This document shows, in pieces, positions 53,543-62,169 of a stretch of DNA of 64,000 bases. The notes beneath the pieces were generated by a model. It was not told the origin of the DNA and searched no databases. It worked only from the letters and a program-made list of their open reading frames with translations. A program made the position numbers and the translations under genes. Each line of letters begins with the position of its first letter. Within the stretch, counting starts at the first letter, position 1. This stretch comes from Foetidibacter luteolus (GTDB lineage Bacteria; Bacteroidota; Bacteroidia; Chitinophagales; Chitinophagaceae). Location: NCBI RefSeq assembly GCF_009650435.1, contig NZ_VVIP01000057.1, positions 1 through 64,000 on the forward strand, written 5' to 3'.

Positions 53543-53625
53543 GCCCCAAAACTAAAGGATATGGGGCATTCAATTCCGTTTCCCTACTATTGAAGCCTTA
53601 TCAATAAGCGGGAATAACATCCGTT

Positions 53626-53810
53626 GCATAACACGGTTTCGACAGGCTCAACCTGATATTGATTTTATTTATGCCCAACATTGATAAAGAATTGAAGTTT
53701 TTACTATCGGAACAGCCATCTACGCTTAGATAAAAGCCGCCATGAAAAACAAACCGTACAAGTGAGTGACACAACAGGCGATGCCACAGGGCTATATCGC
53801 TGGTAACCAA
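53626..53810. repeat. Partial repeats: half TTCGACAGGCTCA element and a decayed TTGCGTCGCA subfamily copy
   Basis: At 53626-53662 cggtttcgacaggctcaacc and tgatatt match one arm of the palindromic family. At 53765-53805 gtgacacaacaggcgatgcc and acaggg match the short copy at 10600 with its core mutated. These account for most of the 325-base gap between bioF and ppc. Confidence 0.6.
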
Positions 53811-53846
53811 AAAATAAGACCCGTACAACCCCTGGTTGTACGGGCC
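53811..53846 (-). terminator. Terminator of ppc
   Basis: A perfect 11-bp stem CCCGTACAACC / GGTTGTACGGG with a 3-base loop. On the minus strand it is followed by TCTTATTTTTT. It lies 22 bases beyond the ppc stop codon. Confidence 0.9.
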
Positions 53847-53867
53847 ATGAATTTTATACTGCCTGCT

Positions 53868-56447
53868 TTATGCAGAGTTTCTTCCTGCATTGATGATGCC
53901 GAAAGAACAACGCATAATAAGCTTTTCGTATGTTGATTTTACCTTGGCGGAAACAAGCTGCTCATCCAGCTCACGCAACCTGGTTAAGGCAAACTGCTGC
54001 ACTGTTAACAGCGGCAGTACAATTCTTTCACGCATCTGGATGGAAAGTTGCTCCACCGGGTAATCAGACATCAGCTCACGCTTGCCGGAGAGCTTAAGAA
54101 CATATTTTTGGGTAAGCTCATACTCCTCGTACATCATGTTCCATATTTCGCCGTATTTGGGGTGCGCTGCCAGAAACTGTGTTAGCGGGAAGAAACTTTT
54201 CTTCATGGCCATCTCACAATTATCTATCAGCGTTTTAAAGAACAGCGATTGCTTGTACAAAGTTTTCAGCTCTTTCCAGTGGCCTTTTTCTTCCATTTTT
54301 TTCAGGGCCGTGCCCACACCGTAATAACCGGTAACGTTTTGCTTTAGCTGGCTCCAGGCGCCTACATAAGGTATGGCCCTTAAATCGTTGAGCGTAAGCT
54401 TGGCGCCACCGCCGCGTTTGGCAGGCCGGCTGCCGATGTTGGTTTCCGCATAAAACCGCAAAGGACTTGCCACTGCGAGATACTCGATAAAGTAGGGATG
54501 GTTCTTTAACGTTGAATAAGACAGGAAGCTTTCTTCTGACAGTTCGTTCAGCAAAGTATCCTCCGCTTCTGTAAGCGTTCTTTTTTGCTCCACCAATATA
54601 TCGTTGCTTATGCCGGCGTTAACCAGTTGCTCTATGTTAAACTGTGCCGACTCGATAGTGCCGAAGTTAGAGCTAACCGTTTGGCCCTGTATGGTAAGCT
54701 GTATTTCTTTACTGGAAATATTGCTGCCCATAGAAGCGTAGAACTTATGCGTTTTACCACCGCCACGTGCAGGGGGGCCGCCGCGGCCATCAAAGAACAC
54801 CACATCTATATCGTACTTTTTTGAAATAGCAGAAAGCTCTTCCTTAGCCTTGTAAATACACCAGTTGGCCATCAGGTAGCCGCCGTCTTTGGTGCCGTCT
54901 GAAAAGCCCAGCATAATGGTTTGTGTATCGCCACGTTGCTTTAAATGCTTGCGGTAAATTTTGTTCTCATACAATGCCTGCATTACTTCAGCGGCAAACT
55001 TTAAGTCTTCAATGGTTTCAAACAGGGGAACAATGTCTATGGTTAAGTGTTGTTTATCCCAGCCACTCATCAAAAACAGGCCATACACTTCCAGTACATT
55101 TAACGCACTGGTGCTGTGGCTTATAATATAACGGTGGCAGCCTTCTTCTCCATTTTGTTTTTGTATGGCTTTAATGGCTTCAATAGTTTTAACGGTGTCT
55201 ATGGCAATATCGCTGTCCAGTTCATCTACAGGTAAACGGCCTTTTACCTGTAGCAAGGCATTGATTTTTTCTTCGTCGGAAAGTTGCTTGTAATTTTTGG
55301 GCAGCGCATTGGTTTTGTCGGCTATTTCCAGCAATACTTTTTCGTGTATGGAGCTGTCCTGCCGCACATCCAGCGATGCGAAGTACAAGCCGAATATCTC
55401 TACTTTGCTTATAAAGCTGTCAATCAGGTGCAGGAACAAAGAGTTGTGTACTTCTATCAACGTTTTGCGCACATCGTACAACGTGTTCAGCATATCCTCC
55501 TTGTTAATGCTTGCTTTTTTAGAAGGCACATACAAAATGGCATACAGCGTGTCTTCCATTTCCTGCAACACATTTTCAACGCCTTTAAAGGTAAGCCTGC
55601 GCTTAAGGTTGCGCACATCAAAGTAATAGCACTTAAGAATGCTGCTGCGCAATGCTTCCGCCACTTTAAGCGTAGTATCGTATTTTACAAACGGGTTTCC
55701 GTCCCTGTCGCCGCCGGGCCAAAAGCCCATTTGTATAACCGGGTTGGCAGGTGTGGCCACTTCTTCAAACTGTGTTTTAATAAACGACAATATGCGGCCC
55801 GATGCCTGGTAAAAAACATTTTCCAGGTACCATATCAAACTAACCGCCTCATCGTAAGGCGTGGGTTTTTGTTTCTTTAAAAAAGGCGTTTTACCCAACT
55901 GCTGCAGGTACATATTTACCATGGCGGTATTGCCGCTTTCCAATGCTTCAGAAAGATCGTTGATGATACCCAGCACCTCGCCCGGGTAAAACTGCGTGGG
56001 GTGCGCTGTAAGCACCAGCCGTACGGAGAAGTCCTTCAGCTTTTCCGTAAGCGCCTCTTCTTTTTGCGTTTGCTGCACCACGCTCTGCAATTGCTTAAGC
56101 GTGCCGGCGCCGTTCATGTCGTTAACCGTGGTAAACGCGGCATCCTCCAAGGCATCAAACAACACAACCTGCCGTTCGGCATACTGCACAAAACGAAAGA
56201 GAAGGTCAAGCTGTTCCTGCTCCCTTGTGTAGCTGGTATATTGTTTAAGAAAAGATTCTATTAGTTCTTTGGGGCTCTCCTTTTTGCGAAACCCCTCTTC
56301 GCAGTGGATTAAAAACAGAGACAGCAGTACACCTGTTTTCTCAATACGGTGAAAAGGCAAAGCGGTAAAAAGGCTGTTATACAATTGAAACTTGATGCCA
56401 ACAAGGTTCTTAAATTGCTGCAGCGCATTGGTGGTTGATATGTCCAT
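53868..56447 (-). CDS. ppc: Phosphoenolpyruvate carboxylase
   Basis: An 859-residue cytoplasmic enzyme that fixes bicarbonate onto PEP to make oxaloacetate, replenishing the TCA cycle. The catalytic histidine motif is LTAHPTQ (His149; most family members have LTAHPTE). Other signatures are GGDRDGNPFV, MLGFSDGTKDGGYLMANW, FFDGRGGPPARGGGKTHKF (glycine-rich loop), and the C-terminal SRPAKRGG-type GSRPAKRGG and INAGRNS. The length is normal. It is monocistronic with a strong terminator. Confidence 0.95.
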   Translation of the reverse strand: MDISTTNALQQFKNLVGIKFQLYNSLFTALPFHRIEKTGVLLSLFLIHCEEGFRKKESPKELIESFLKQYTSYTREQEQLDLLFRFVQYAERQVVLFDALEDAAFTTVNDMNGAGTLKQLQSVVQQTQKEEALTEKLKDFSVRLVLTAHPTQFYPGEVLGIINDLSEALESGNTAMVNMYLQQLGKTPFLKKQKPTPYDEAVSLIWYLENVFYQASGRILSFIKTQFEEVATPANPVIQMGFWPGGDRDGNPFVKYDTTLKVAEALRSSILKCYYFDVRNLKRRLTFKGVENVLQEMEDTLYAILYVPSKKASINKEDMLNTLYDVRKTLIEVHNSLFLHLIDSFISKVEIFGLYFASLDVRQDSSIHEKVLLEIADKTNALPKNYKQLSDEEKINALLQVKGRLPVDELDSDIAIDTVKTIEAIKAIQKQNGEEGCHRYIISHSTSALNVLEVYGLFLMSGWDKQHLTIDIVPLFETIEDLKFAAEVMQALYENKIYRKHLKQRGDTQTIMLGFSDGTKDGGYLMANWCIYKAKEELSAISKKYDIDVVFFDGRGGPPARGGGKTHKFYASMGSNISSKEIQLTIQGQTVSSNFGTIESAQFNIEQLVNAGISNDILVEQKRTLTEAEDTLLNELSEESFLSYSTLKNHPYFIEYLAVASPLRFYAETNIGSRPAKRGGGAKLTLNDLRAIPYVGAWSQLKQNVTGYYGVGTALKKMEEKGHWKELKTLYKQSLFFKTLIDNCEMAMKKSFFPLTQFLAAHPKYGEIWNMMYEEYELTQKYVLKLSGKRELMSDYPVEQLSIQMRERIVLPLLTVQQFALTRLRELDEQLVSAKVKSTYEKLIMRCSFGIINAGRNSA

Positions 56448-56574
56448 AATGATATACGTTTGTACATGTGGCAGGCAACCTTTTTAGTACGGGTTGAAGA
56501 TAAGATAAATGTTCAATTGTTAAAAGAGTTTTCAGGCAGGAGGCGCCTGACTGTAAACTAACAAGTGTTACGTT

Positions 56575-56765
56575 ACATACATTTACATCGTACATCCCAC
56601 ACCGTACATCTTACATAAAAAAGATACTTCGTACTTCAAACTTCGTACTTGTTTCAGGGGGTGTCCCCAAGCTATCGCAAGGGGCCGGGCTTTCCGCTGC
56701 TACTCCGCCACAAGCCCCAGGCTGCGAAGGCCTCAGCGGGGTATCCGCTGCAATCCCTCACCCAG
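56575..56765 (-). repeat. Composite repeat: tacttcgtac words plus AGCGGAAAGCCCGAC-family copy 4
   Basis: tacatttacatcgtacatcc, gatacttcgtacttcaaact and tcgtacttg are followed by ggggtgtccccaagctatcg, gccgggctttccgctgctac, cctcagcggggtatccgctg and caatccctcaccc. It is colinear with 43845-44010. It occupies the first half of the 636-base gap 56448-57083; the remainder holds only a doubtful frame (see rejected items). Confidence 0.88.
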
Positions 56766-57083
56766 GGTGTAACACGCTGCGTTATTTGCAGGCAGGCTGA
56801 TTTGTGGGCTGCCGTAAAACACATGGCAATGTTCCACCCCCTACATTCAACCCGAACCACTACACTATACAGGCTGGCTCATTTACCCATGTAAACAAAT
56901 CTGTAACCCTTACCAACGGCATACAAACGGATGGCGCCGGCCATGTATGGATCATCAGTAACAGCAACGCCAATGAATGTAGGCTAAGCATGCAAAACAG
57001 ACAACAGAAAACAGTTTGCATTAATGGAATATTATAACAGAAGAAACAAAAAATAAAGGTACCCCTGCCTGTAATGTTTATTA

Positions 57084-57659
57084 TCAAAAATCAATCTTGC
57101 AACGTTCGCAATGTTTTGAAGGGTTACACCAAATATCTGGTGAACATCCCCCCATGTAGTATTCATTCCTATCTTTTCCTTTTACAACCCAATTACCATT
57201 TACATCAACAGAAGGAAGCCCCCAAAGAATTGGCTTAACCTTGTCTTTCTTATTACAATTTGGGCAACAATCCATATGCTTTGTTTTCTCATAAGGGCAG
57301 GTTACCATCAGATAAAAAACGGTATGATAATTTTTCCCGGCAAGAACATTAATATTACTGTCAATTTCATTACGCCCCAGTCCGTCTGCAATATGCACCG
57401 GCAAATATGTTGTGCCGGATTTCATTTTGTAAAAGGCTGAGACAGCATATTGGCGTGGATACAGGTTTTGAAACATAAAACTTCCGGTTGTATCTGTTAA
57501 TACCGACGCAACCACTTCGAAACCGGCGGCTCCCCTTACAAGCAAATCAACTTTGGTAATTGCGAGAGGCTTATGGGTTGCCTTATCCAAAACCGACCCG
57601 GATATGGAAGATGACTGGCAAAGGCACTTGGCTGGCATAACATAGAAGAACGCTGCCAA
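57084..57659 (-). CDS. Secreted carboxypeptidase-regulatory-like protein
   Basis: A protein of about 191 residues. After a hydrophobic N-terminus it has a carboxypeptidase-regulatory-like beta sandwich (SISGSVLDKATHKPLAITKV, TDTTGSFMFQNLYPRQYAVS), then a cysteine-rich tail with pairs CCPNC and CERC and CSPDIWCNPSKHC that could bind zinc. The start is unclear: the only usual start codon is TTG at 57659, yet the reading frame and hydrophobicity extend about 20 codons further upstream (VYFRTAFLYLVLAAFFYV) without ATG, GTG or TTG. A start mutation or an unusual start is possible. Confidence 0.6.
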   Translation of the reverse strand: MAAFFYVMPAKCLCQSSSISGSVLDKATHKPLAITKVDLLVRGAAGFEVVASVLTDTTGSFMFQNLYPRQYAVSAFYKMKSGTTYLPVHIADGLGRNEIDSNINVLAGKNYHTVFYLMVTCPYEKTKHMDCCPNCNKKDKVKPILWGLPSVDVNGNWVVKGKDRNEYYMGGCSPDIWCNPSKHCERCKIDF

Positions 57660-57770
57660 TACTAAATAAAGGAAAGCTGTTCGGAAATAAACCGGGTAAA
57701 ATTTTGCAGGTATCGGAAAATCATGAGTTAGTTATTCTTGTAAAATAACGCAGGGAAACAACTAAATCTT

Positions 57771-58028
57771 GTGAAAGAAGATAAATTAAAGGGACTGGCA
57801 AAAAAGTGCAGGGAACACGCAATGCTCCGGCCGGAAATTTCTATCCAAAAAAACACCGTTACACCCGGAATATTTATCCCCACCAGCGATAGCAATAGCT
57901 GTAAAAAGGAAAATTTGCCTGGCATTTCCGAAAGTCAAAATGCTACCTTCAAAACCTCTCCACCCGACACTGGTTTACCCAAAGGAGCAAGACAACTTCT
58001 TCTGTTATTGTTGGGCGTTTTTCATTGA
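57771..58028 (+). CDS. Doubtful small ORF
   Basis: An 85-codon frame starting with GTG, divergent from the 57084 gene. The N-terminus is lysine-rich (KEDKLKGLAKKCREHA) and the C-terminus ends in a hydrophobic run RQLLLLLLGVFH. No family features. It may be a real small protein or chance; I list it at low confidence because there is no better explanation for the stretch. Confidence 0.25.
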   Translation: MKEDKLKGLAKKCREHAMLRPEISIQKNTVTPGIFIPTSDSNSCKKENLPGISESQNATFKTSPPDTGLPKGARQLLLLLLGVFH

Positions 58029-58087
58029 AATATTTTGAATAACTTCCGATTCTTATAGTTTAAAAAAAGACAGAGAATTTCCAGCGC

Positions 58088-58381
58088 ATGAAAGAGGCAA
58101 GCCATAAAAAGGCTCCCAATAATAAACGCAAGTTCCTGGTTGCAGGACTATCCGTAACCAGCATTTCCTATCTTCTGTTCCACATAATACACTTTGTACA
58201 CAGTGCAGAACAATTAACCGGATCAGAGAATGAAATTAAATTCGATGATATACAGTCGGTTATTATTTTGACAGATTCTGTAACAGGAAAAAAGGATACA
58301 GTAAGTTTACTTGACTACCTCGAGAAGAAAAAAAGTATAAAAGACACTGCTGCAAAAAAAGAAAATACTCATTCTCTATAG
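58088..58381 (+). CDS. Small single-helix membrane protein (unknown)
   Basis: A 97-residue protein with a basic N-terminus (KEASHKKAPNNKRK), one membrane helix (FLVAGLSVTSISYLLFHIIH) and a charged tail (IQSVIILTDSVTGKKDTVSL, then a lysine-rich end). No family recognised. It starts with ATG and the tail has protein-like composition. Confidence 0.5.
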   Translation: MKEASHKKAPNNKRKFLVAGLSVTSISYLLFHIIHFVHSAEQLTGSENEIKFDDIQSVIILTDSVTGKKDTVSLLDYLEKKKSIKDTAAKKENTHSL

Positions 58382-58534
58382 AATTCTTAGCACAAAAAAA
58401 CGAAGCCCCAATTGTTACAACAATGTTACCTATGTAAACAAATTTCCTCCATCACCTCCATTGTCTCCTCTATCGAAAATTGGCTGCCAGTTCCTCAACT
58501 ATCAACAAAGAATCTAAAACAACCCGCACCGCCT

Positions 58535-58637
58535 ACCCTGCGGGAAAAGCTGCATAGCGAATCCAGCCGCACACGAGTGCGACGCAAGTAAAGCCCCATA
58601 ATAATTCCTGCTGCCGGGCCCATAAAAAGCTTTCACT
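58535..58637 (-). repeat. Dispersed TTGCGTCGCA-family repeat, copy 9
   Basis: Inverted full copy: cctgcgggaaaagctgcata, gcgaatccagccgc, core at 58578-58587, gtaaagccccat and cctgctgccgggcccataaa. It is closest to copies 1 and 5. It fills part of the 375-base gap before the FGE-type gene; the remainder shows only simple sequence (cccctttaggggatgggg). Confidence 0.82.
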
Positions 58638-58756
58638 ATGCAAACGCCAAACTCCCCTTTAGGGGATGGGGTATCATCAACCGCTGCGCGGCTGTGATAA
58701 TTTAACTTTCTTAACTTTCTGCTTAACCACAGATAGCCTTAATTTTATGCCTGTCT

Positions 58757-59935
58757 ATGAAGAATATTTACTCCATCGCATTATTGGCAGCGGCGTTTGT
58801 CACAGGATGCCAGGATACGCCTGGTACGCAGAATGATATAGAACAGGAAAAGGTAGCAGCCGCGGTATCGTGTACATCCAACGGGCTTACCGTACAGGAT
58901 AGTACGCTATACATGCAGCAGGGCGGCCAGGAATTTTTACCTACCAAAACAAATAATCCCGCCGGCAGCCCGGCACAACAGCAAATGGTGTATATACCGG
59001 GCGGCGAGTTTAGCATGGGTGGTGTAAACCCGGTAGGCATGCAGGATGGCGGCAAAGAAGCCATGAATGATGCCAGGCCTGTACACCGCGTATATATAGA
59101 CGGCTTTTACATGGATGCTACGGAAGTTACCAATGCGCAGTTTGCGGAATTTGTAAAAGCAACGGGCTATATAACCATCGCGGAGCATAAACCCACCCAG
59201 GAAGAATTTCCTGGTGTCCCTGAAGATAAACTGGTGGCAGGTTCTGTTGTGTTTTCTCCACCGGCACACGATGTACAGCTAAACAATTACATGCAGTGGT
59301 GGGCTTATGTACCCGGTGCTAACTGGCAGCACCCTATGGGGCCTAACAGCAGCCTGGAGGGCAAAGAAAATTATCCTGTAGTGCACATAGCATGGGAAGA
59401 TGCCGCGGCCTACGCCAAATGGGCCGGTAAGCGCCTGCCTACAGAAGCGGAATGGGAGTTTGCAGCCCGGGCAGGCAGAAGCGGCGAGCTATATACCTGG
59501 GGCAACCAGCTACGGCCCGATGGGCGGTGGATGGCAAACATATTTGAAGGTAAATTTCCAAACAACGATATAGGCTCTGACGGTTTTAAAGGCATTGCGC
59601 CGGTAAAACAGTTTGCAGCCAATGCTTACGGCATTTATGATATTGCCGGTAACGTATGGGAATGGTGTGCTGACTGGTACCGCCCGGATTATTACCAGTC
59701 CCTGGCCAAACAGGGCACAGCAAAAAACCCGAAAGGCCCCAACGACTCTTACGATCCTGAAGAGCCAAAAGCGAAAAAGAAAGTGCAGCGCGGCGGCTCG
59801 TTTCTTTGTACTGATGAATATTGCACCCGTTACATGGTTGGCACCCGCGGCAAGGGCGAATGGCGCAGCGGCAGCAACCACATAGGTTTTCGTTGCGTAA
59901 AAGATGTAAAAGCCGTTATTACCGCAGGCAGGTAA
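58757..59935 (+). CDS. Formylglycine-generating enzyme (SUMF1) family lipoprotein
   Basis: A 392-residue lipoprotein (lipobox VTGC, Cys18) with a complete FGE-sulfatase domain (about 75-385): YIPGGEFSMGGVNPVG, RPVHRVYIDGFYMDATEVTN, YPVVHIAWEDAAAYAKWAGK, RLPTEAEWEFAARAGRSGEL and GIYDIAGNVWEWCADWY. Both copper-binding, catalytic cysteines of true FGEs are in place, Cys351 and Cys356 in GGSFLCTDEYC. Aerobic FGEs convert a sulfatase cysteine to formylglycine. A surface lipoprotein with this site is compatible with sulfatase maturation, but no sulfatase gene is in the window. Confidence 0.9.
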   Translation: MKNIYSIALLAAAFVTGCQDTPGTQNDIEQEKVAAAVSCTSNGLTVQDSTLYMQQGGQEFLPTKTNNPAGSPAQQQMVYIPGGEFSMGGVNPVGMQDGGKEAMNDARPVHRVYIDGFYMDATEVTNAQFAEFVKATGYITIAEHKPTQEEFPGVPEDKLVAGSVVFSPPAHDVQLNNYMQWWAYVPGANWQHPMGPNSSLEGKENYPVVHIAWEDAAAYAKWAGKRLPTEAEWEFAARAGRSGELYTWGNQLRPDGRWMANIFEGKFPNNDIGSDGFKGIAPVKQFAANAYGIYDIAGNVWEWCADWYRPDYYQSLAKQGTAKNPKGPNDSYDPEEPKAKKKVQRGGSFLCTDEYCTRYMVGTRGKGEWRSGSNHIGFRCVKDVKAVITAGR

Positions 59936-60105
59936 CCTATTGATTCTTCTTACTCTTTAACAGGTAGCAGGTGTTAGCGCGGGCAAGTTTTTATAGTGCG
60001 CAGACTATGTAAGCATGCAGTTACAGTATGGATTAAATAACGGGCATTTTAAGATTACTGCCTTTGCCGGCTTACATACTATACTAAGCAACCTTTAGTG
60101 CAGTG

Positions 60106-60190
60106 TTTTTTTATGAGCCAGACGTTCGGAACTACTATTAATCCCAGTTGCGTCGCACTCTTCAGGGCTTTGTCCGCTCTTCGGCATAAT
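60106..60190 (+). repeat. Dispersed TTGCGTCGCA-family repeat, copy 10 (diverged)
   Basis: tttttttatgagccagacgt, then the core at 60149-60158 with ctcttca, and a right part tccgctcttcggcataatgc that is reordered relative to the reference copy. Confidence 0.65.
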
Positions 60191-60227
60191 GCGGTCAGCC
60201 TAAATGAAGCAAGCCTGTGCAATAAGC

Positions 60228-60256
60228 AAAAGGCAGGAAAAATCCCGCCTTTTTTT
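60228..60256 (+). terminator. Terminator hairpin
   Basis: AAAGGCAGGA / TCCCGCCTTT with one mismatch and an AAAA loop, followed by TTTTCC. It is 290 bases after the FGE-type gene, beyond the repeat. Confidence 0.65.
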
Positions 60257-60608
60257 CCGTTAAAACCCCCAACGATTAAAGAGCACTTCTTGTATTTACA
60301 ACAGCGGAGTACCCTTTTTAAATAAAAACTGATTCTGTATTCTTGCTGAATAATCCTTGCAGGTGCATATCTTGTTTACCAGCCGATTTCTTATTACACG
60401 TACAGTTGCCGGCAATTTCTTAAGGGCTTAGGATTTGTCATTAATGTCTGATAAGTAATTTTTCATGGCTCGCAACTAAGCCGTTCGTCCAGTGAATTTG
60501 TAAATATTTATAAAGCGAAGTTGAAGAATCTTCAATTTATTTTTGTTACAGCTTTCTACATAAATTTTATAAAATTCACAGGTCTTCAAGTTGTTTCCTT
60601 CTTTTGTA

Positions 60609-61136
60609 CTATAGCTGTTTATAATGAGTGGGAGTTAAGCCGGTTACTTTTTTAAACTGTCCTGACAGGTGGGACACACTGCTATAATGCAATTTAAAAG
60701 CTATTTCGGTAAGGCTAAGTTCATCGTATACCAGCAGTTCTTTAACCCTTTCAATTTTGTGGGCTATAATATAATGCTCTATGGTAATGCCATGATGTTC
60801 TGCAAAAAGGTTTGCCAGGTAGGTATAATTATACTTAAGTTCTTCGCTTAAGTAAACGGAGAAATTAATTTTAAGTGGCTCCTCGGAATAATGTATTAAT
60901 ACCGTTATAATATTCTTTATTTTCTCAACCAGTATGCTTTTTTTGTCATCCAGCAGCTCAAAACCCCAGGCACATAGTGCGGCGTTTAATATTGCCCGCT
61001 TTACAGGGCTTATGGCCTGCAAAATTTCTGTTTCGCCCAGTTCCACACTTGCGTATTCTATAGATAGTTTCTTCAGCTCTTCTTTTACAAGTGTTTTACA
61101 CCGTGCGGAGACCATATTTTTGATGTAGAGTTTCAA
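60609..61136 (-). CDS. AraC-family regulator with ferredoxin-like (HMA-type) N-terminus
   Basis: A 175-residue regulator. Residues 1-70 have the order of a heavy-metal-associated fold (LYIKNMVSARCKTLVKEEL, ELGETEILQAISPVKRAI). The C-terminal 100 residues are an AraC helix-turn-helix pair (YLANLFAEHHGITIEHYIIA, LTEIAFKLHYSSVSHLSGQF and a final VTGLTPTHYKQL). In related Bacteroidota proteins the first segment has CxxC; here it is SARC, so only one cysteine remains and metal binding is doubtful. The start is TTG at 61136, needed for the first beta strand. Confidence 0.82.
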   Translation of the reverse strand: MKLYIKNMVSARCKTLVKEELKKLSIEYASVELGETEILQAISPVKRAILNAALCAWGFELLDDKKSILVEKIKNIITVLIHYSEEPLKINFSVYLSEELKYNYTYLANLFAEHHGITIEHYIIAHKIERVKELLVYDELSLTEIAFKLHYSSVSHLSGQFKKVTGLTPTHYKQL

Positions 61137-61192
61137 CGTATTGAGTGCGGATTGCTGGTATGAAGTAATAGACGCTATAGTTTATTTTGCCG

Positions 61193-61585
61193 CTAACATT
61201 CATTTATCACAAACGACACAAGATAATATATCTCCTGTGGGTTGGCAGGCTTGCTGATGAAGTGAACAACGCCAGCTTCTTTAAACTCATTTTCATCCCT
61301 AATCTCAGTAGAAGTAGAATATACAATTACCGGGATGTTCCTCAGCCGCTCTTTTTTCCTCATTTCAAGCAGGCATTTTTTACCCCCGATGCCAGGCATG
61401 CGCAGGTCAAGAAATATATAATCAGGTACGCTATTCTTTTTATCGTTCAACATTTTCAGCGCCTCCATCCCGTCGGATGCCGCCCGGCACTCTATGGTTT
61501 CATCAACTTCTTTTACTGCTTCAAAAAACAATTGTTTATCGTCTTCATCATCATCAACAATCAAGATTACCTGTTTTTTGTTCAT
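61193..61585 (-). CDS. Single-domain response regulator (CheY-like)
   Basis: A 130-residue receiver domain with the acidic pair D11-D12, phosphoacceptor Asp60 in YIFLDLRMPGIGG, Thr/Ser in VYSTSTE and Lys in HFISKPANPQ. There is no output domain. It is of the Rcp1-like type that works with cytoplasmic PAS or phytochrome kinases. The gene immediately upstream on the same strand is a ruined histidine kinase (61715-62142), so this regulator may have lost its cognate partner or works with another kinase. Confidence 0.9.
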   Translation of the reverse strand: MNKKQVILIVDDDEDDKQLFFEAVKEVDETIECRAASDGMEALKMLNDKKNSVPDYIFLDLRMPGIGGKKCLLEMRKKERLRNIPVIVYSTSTEIRDENEFKEAGVVHFISKPANPQEIYYLVSFVINEC

Positions 61586-61714
61586 ACATGAATAAACACC
61601 TGCCTGCTAAAAACAAATGTTTCATCATGTAAAGGTTACAAAAAAATACGGTTGGCGCAACCCGCATTTTAGGTATACGTTTTACCGGTAGTGGCAACTA
61701 AATTAAAGGGGTTG

Positions 61715-62142
61715 TTATCCTGGCTGTTGCTTTAACGGAAGAATAATATGAAATGAGGCCCCTTTTGCTTCACCGGGCACCGCATAAATCCCCCGGTGGC
61801 CGAGTACAATTTTTTTGCACAGTGCAAGGCCAATACCAGTGCCTTCATATTTTTCATGTCCGTGCAGCCTTTCAAACACCTGGAAAATGTTCTGAGAATT
61901 CGTGCCTGAAGCCTATCCCATTGTCCTTACTGTTATTTCACAAAAAGAAAGGGCAGTCATAAGCGATGGATATTTTTAGCACCGCTGCAGAAACGCGATT
62001 GGAGCTTATACGGTACGTTTTTTCTTGAAAACTTTAATGCATTTGTCAACAGGTTATAAAAGAGATAGTTGGCCTGCGAAAATATTGCTTCTATAACGGG
62101 AAGCTTTTCGCGGCATTGCGGAACATTTTCGCCTTTCGTCAA
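61715..62142 (-). pseudogene. Decayed histidine kinase (C-terminal ATPase part)
   Basis: In the minus strand, NYLFYNLLTNALKFSRKNVP (N box), then KDNGIGF (G1 box) in a different frame, then FERLHGHEKYEGTGIGLALC and KKIVLGH (F and G2 boxes) in a third frame, ending SFHIILPLKQQPG and TAA at 61715. All HATPase motifs appear in order but are broken by several frameshifts and stops. No intact sensor or HisKA part remains. It lies directly upstream of the response regulator at 61193. Confidence 0.82.
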
Positions 62143-62169
62143 TCTACTTAAGCGGTAAATACCGCCTGC

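Larger units (their letters stand above)
59936..60608. other. Gene-free stretch with one family repeat and one terminator
   Basis: I see no gene in these 673 bases. They contain the TTGCGTCGCA-family copy at 60106, the terminator at 60228 and AT-rich sequence up to the AraC gene's stop codon. Confidence 0.6.

Noticed and set aside
56804..57037. A 77-codon frame with a partly protein-like middle (ITHVNKSVTLTNG-type region)
   Set aside because: It has no family features, no promoter and lies just beyond a composite repeat. It might be a remnant, but I cannot support it.
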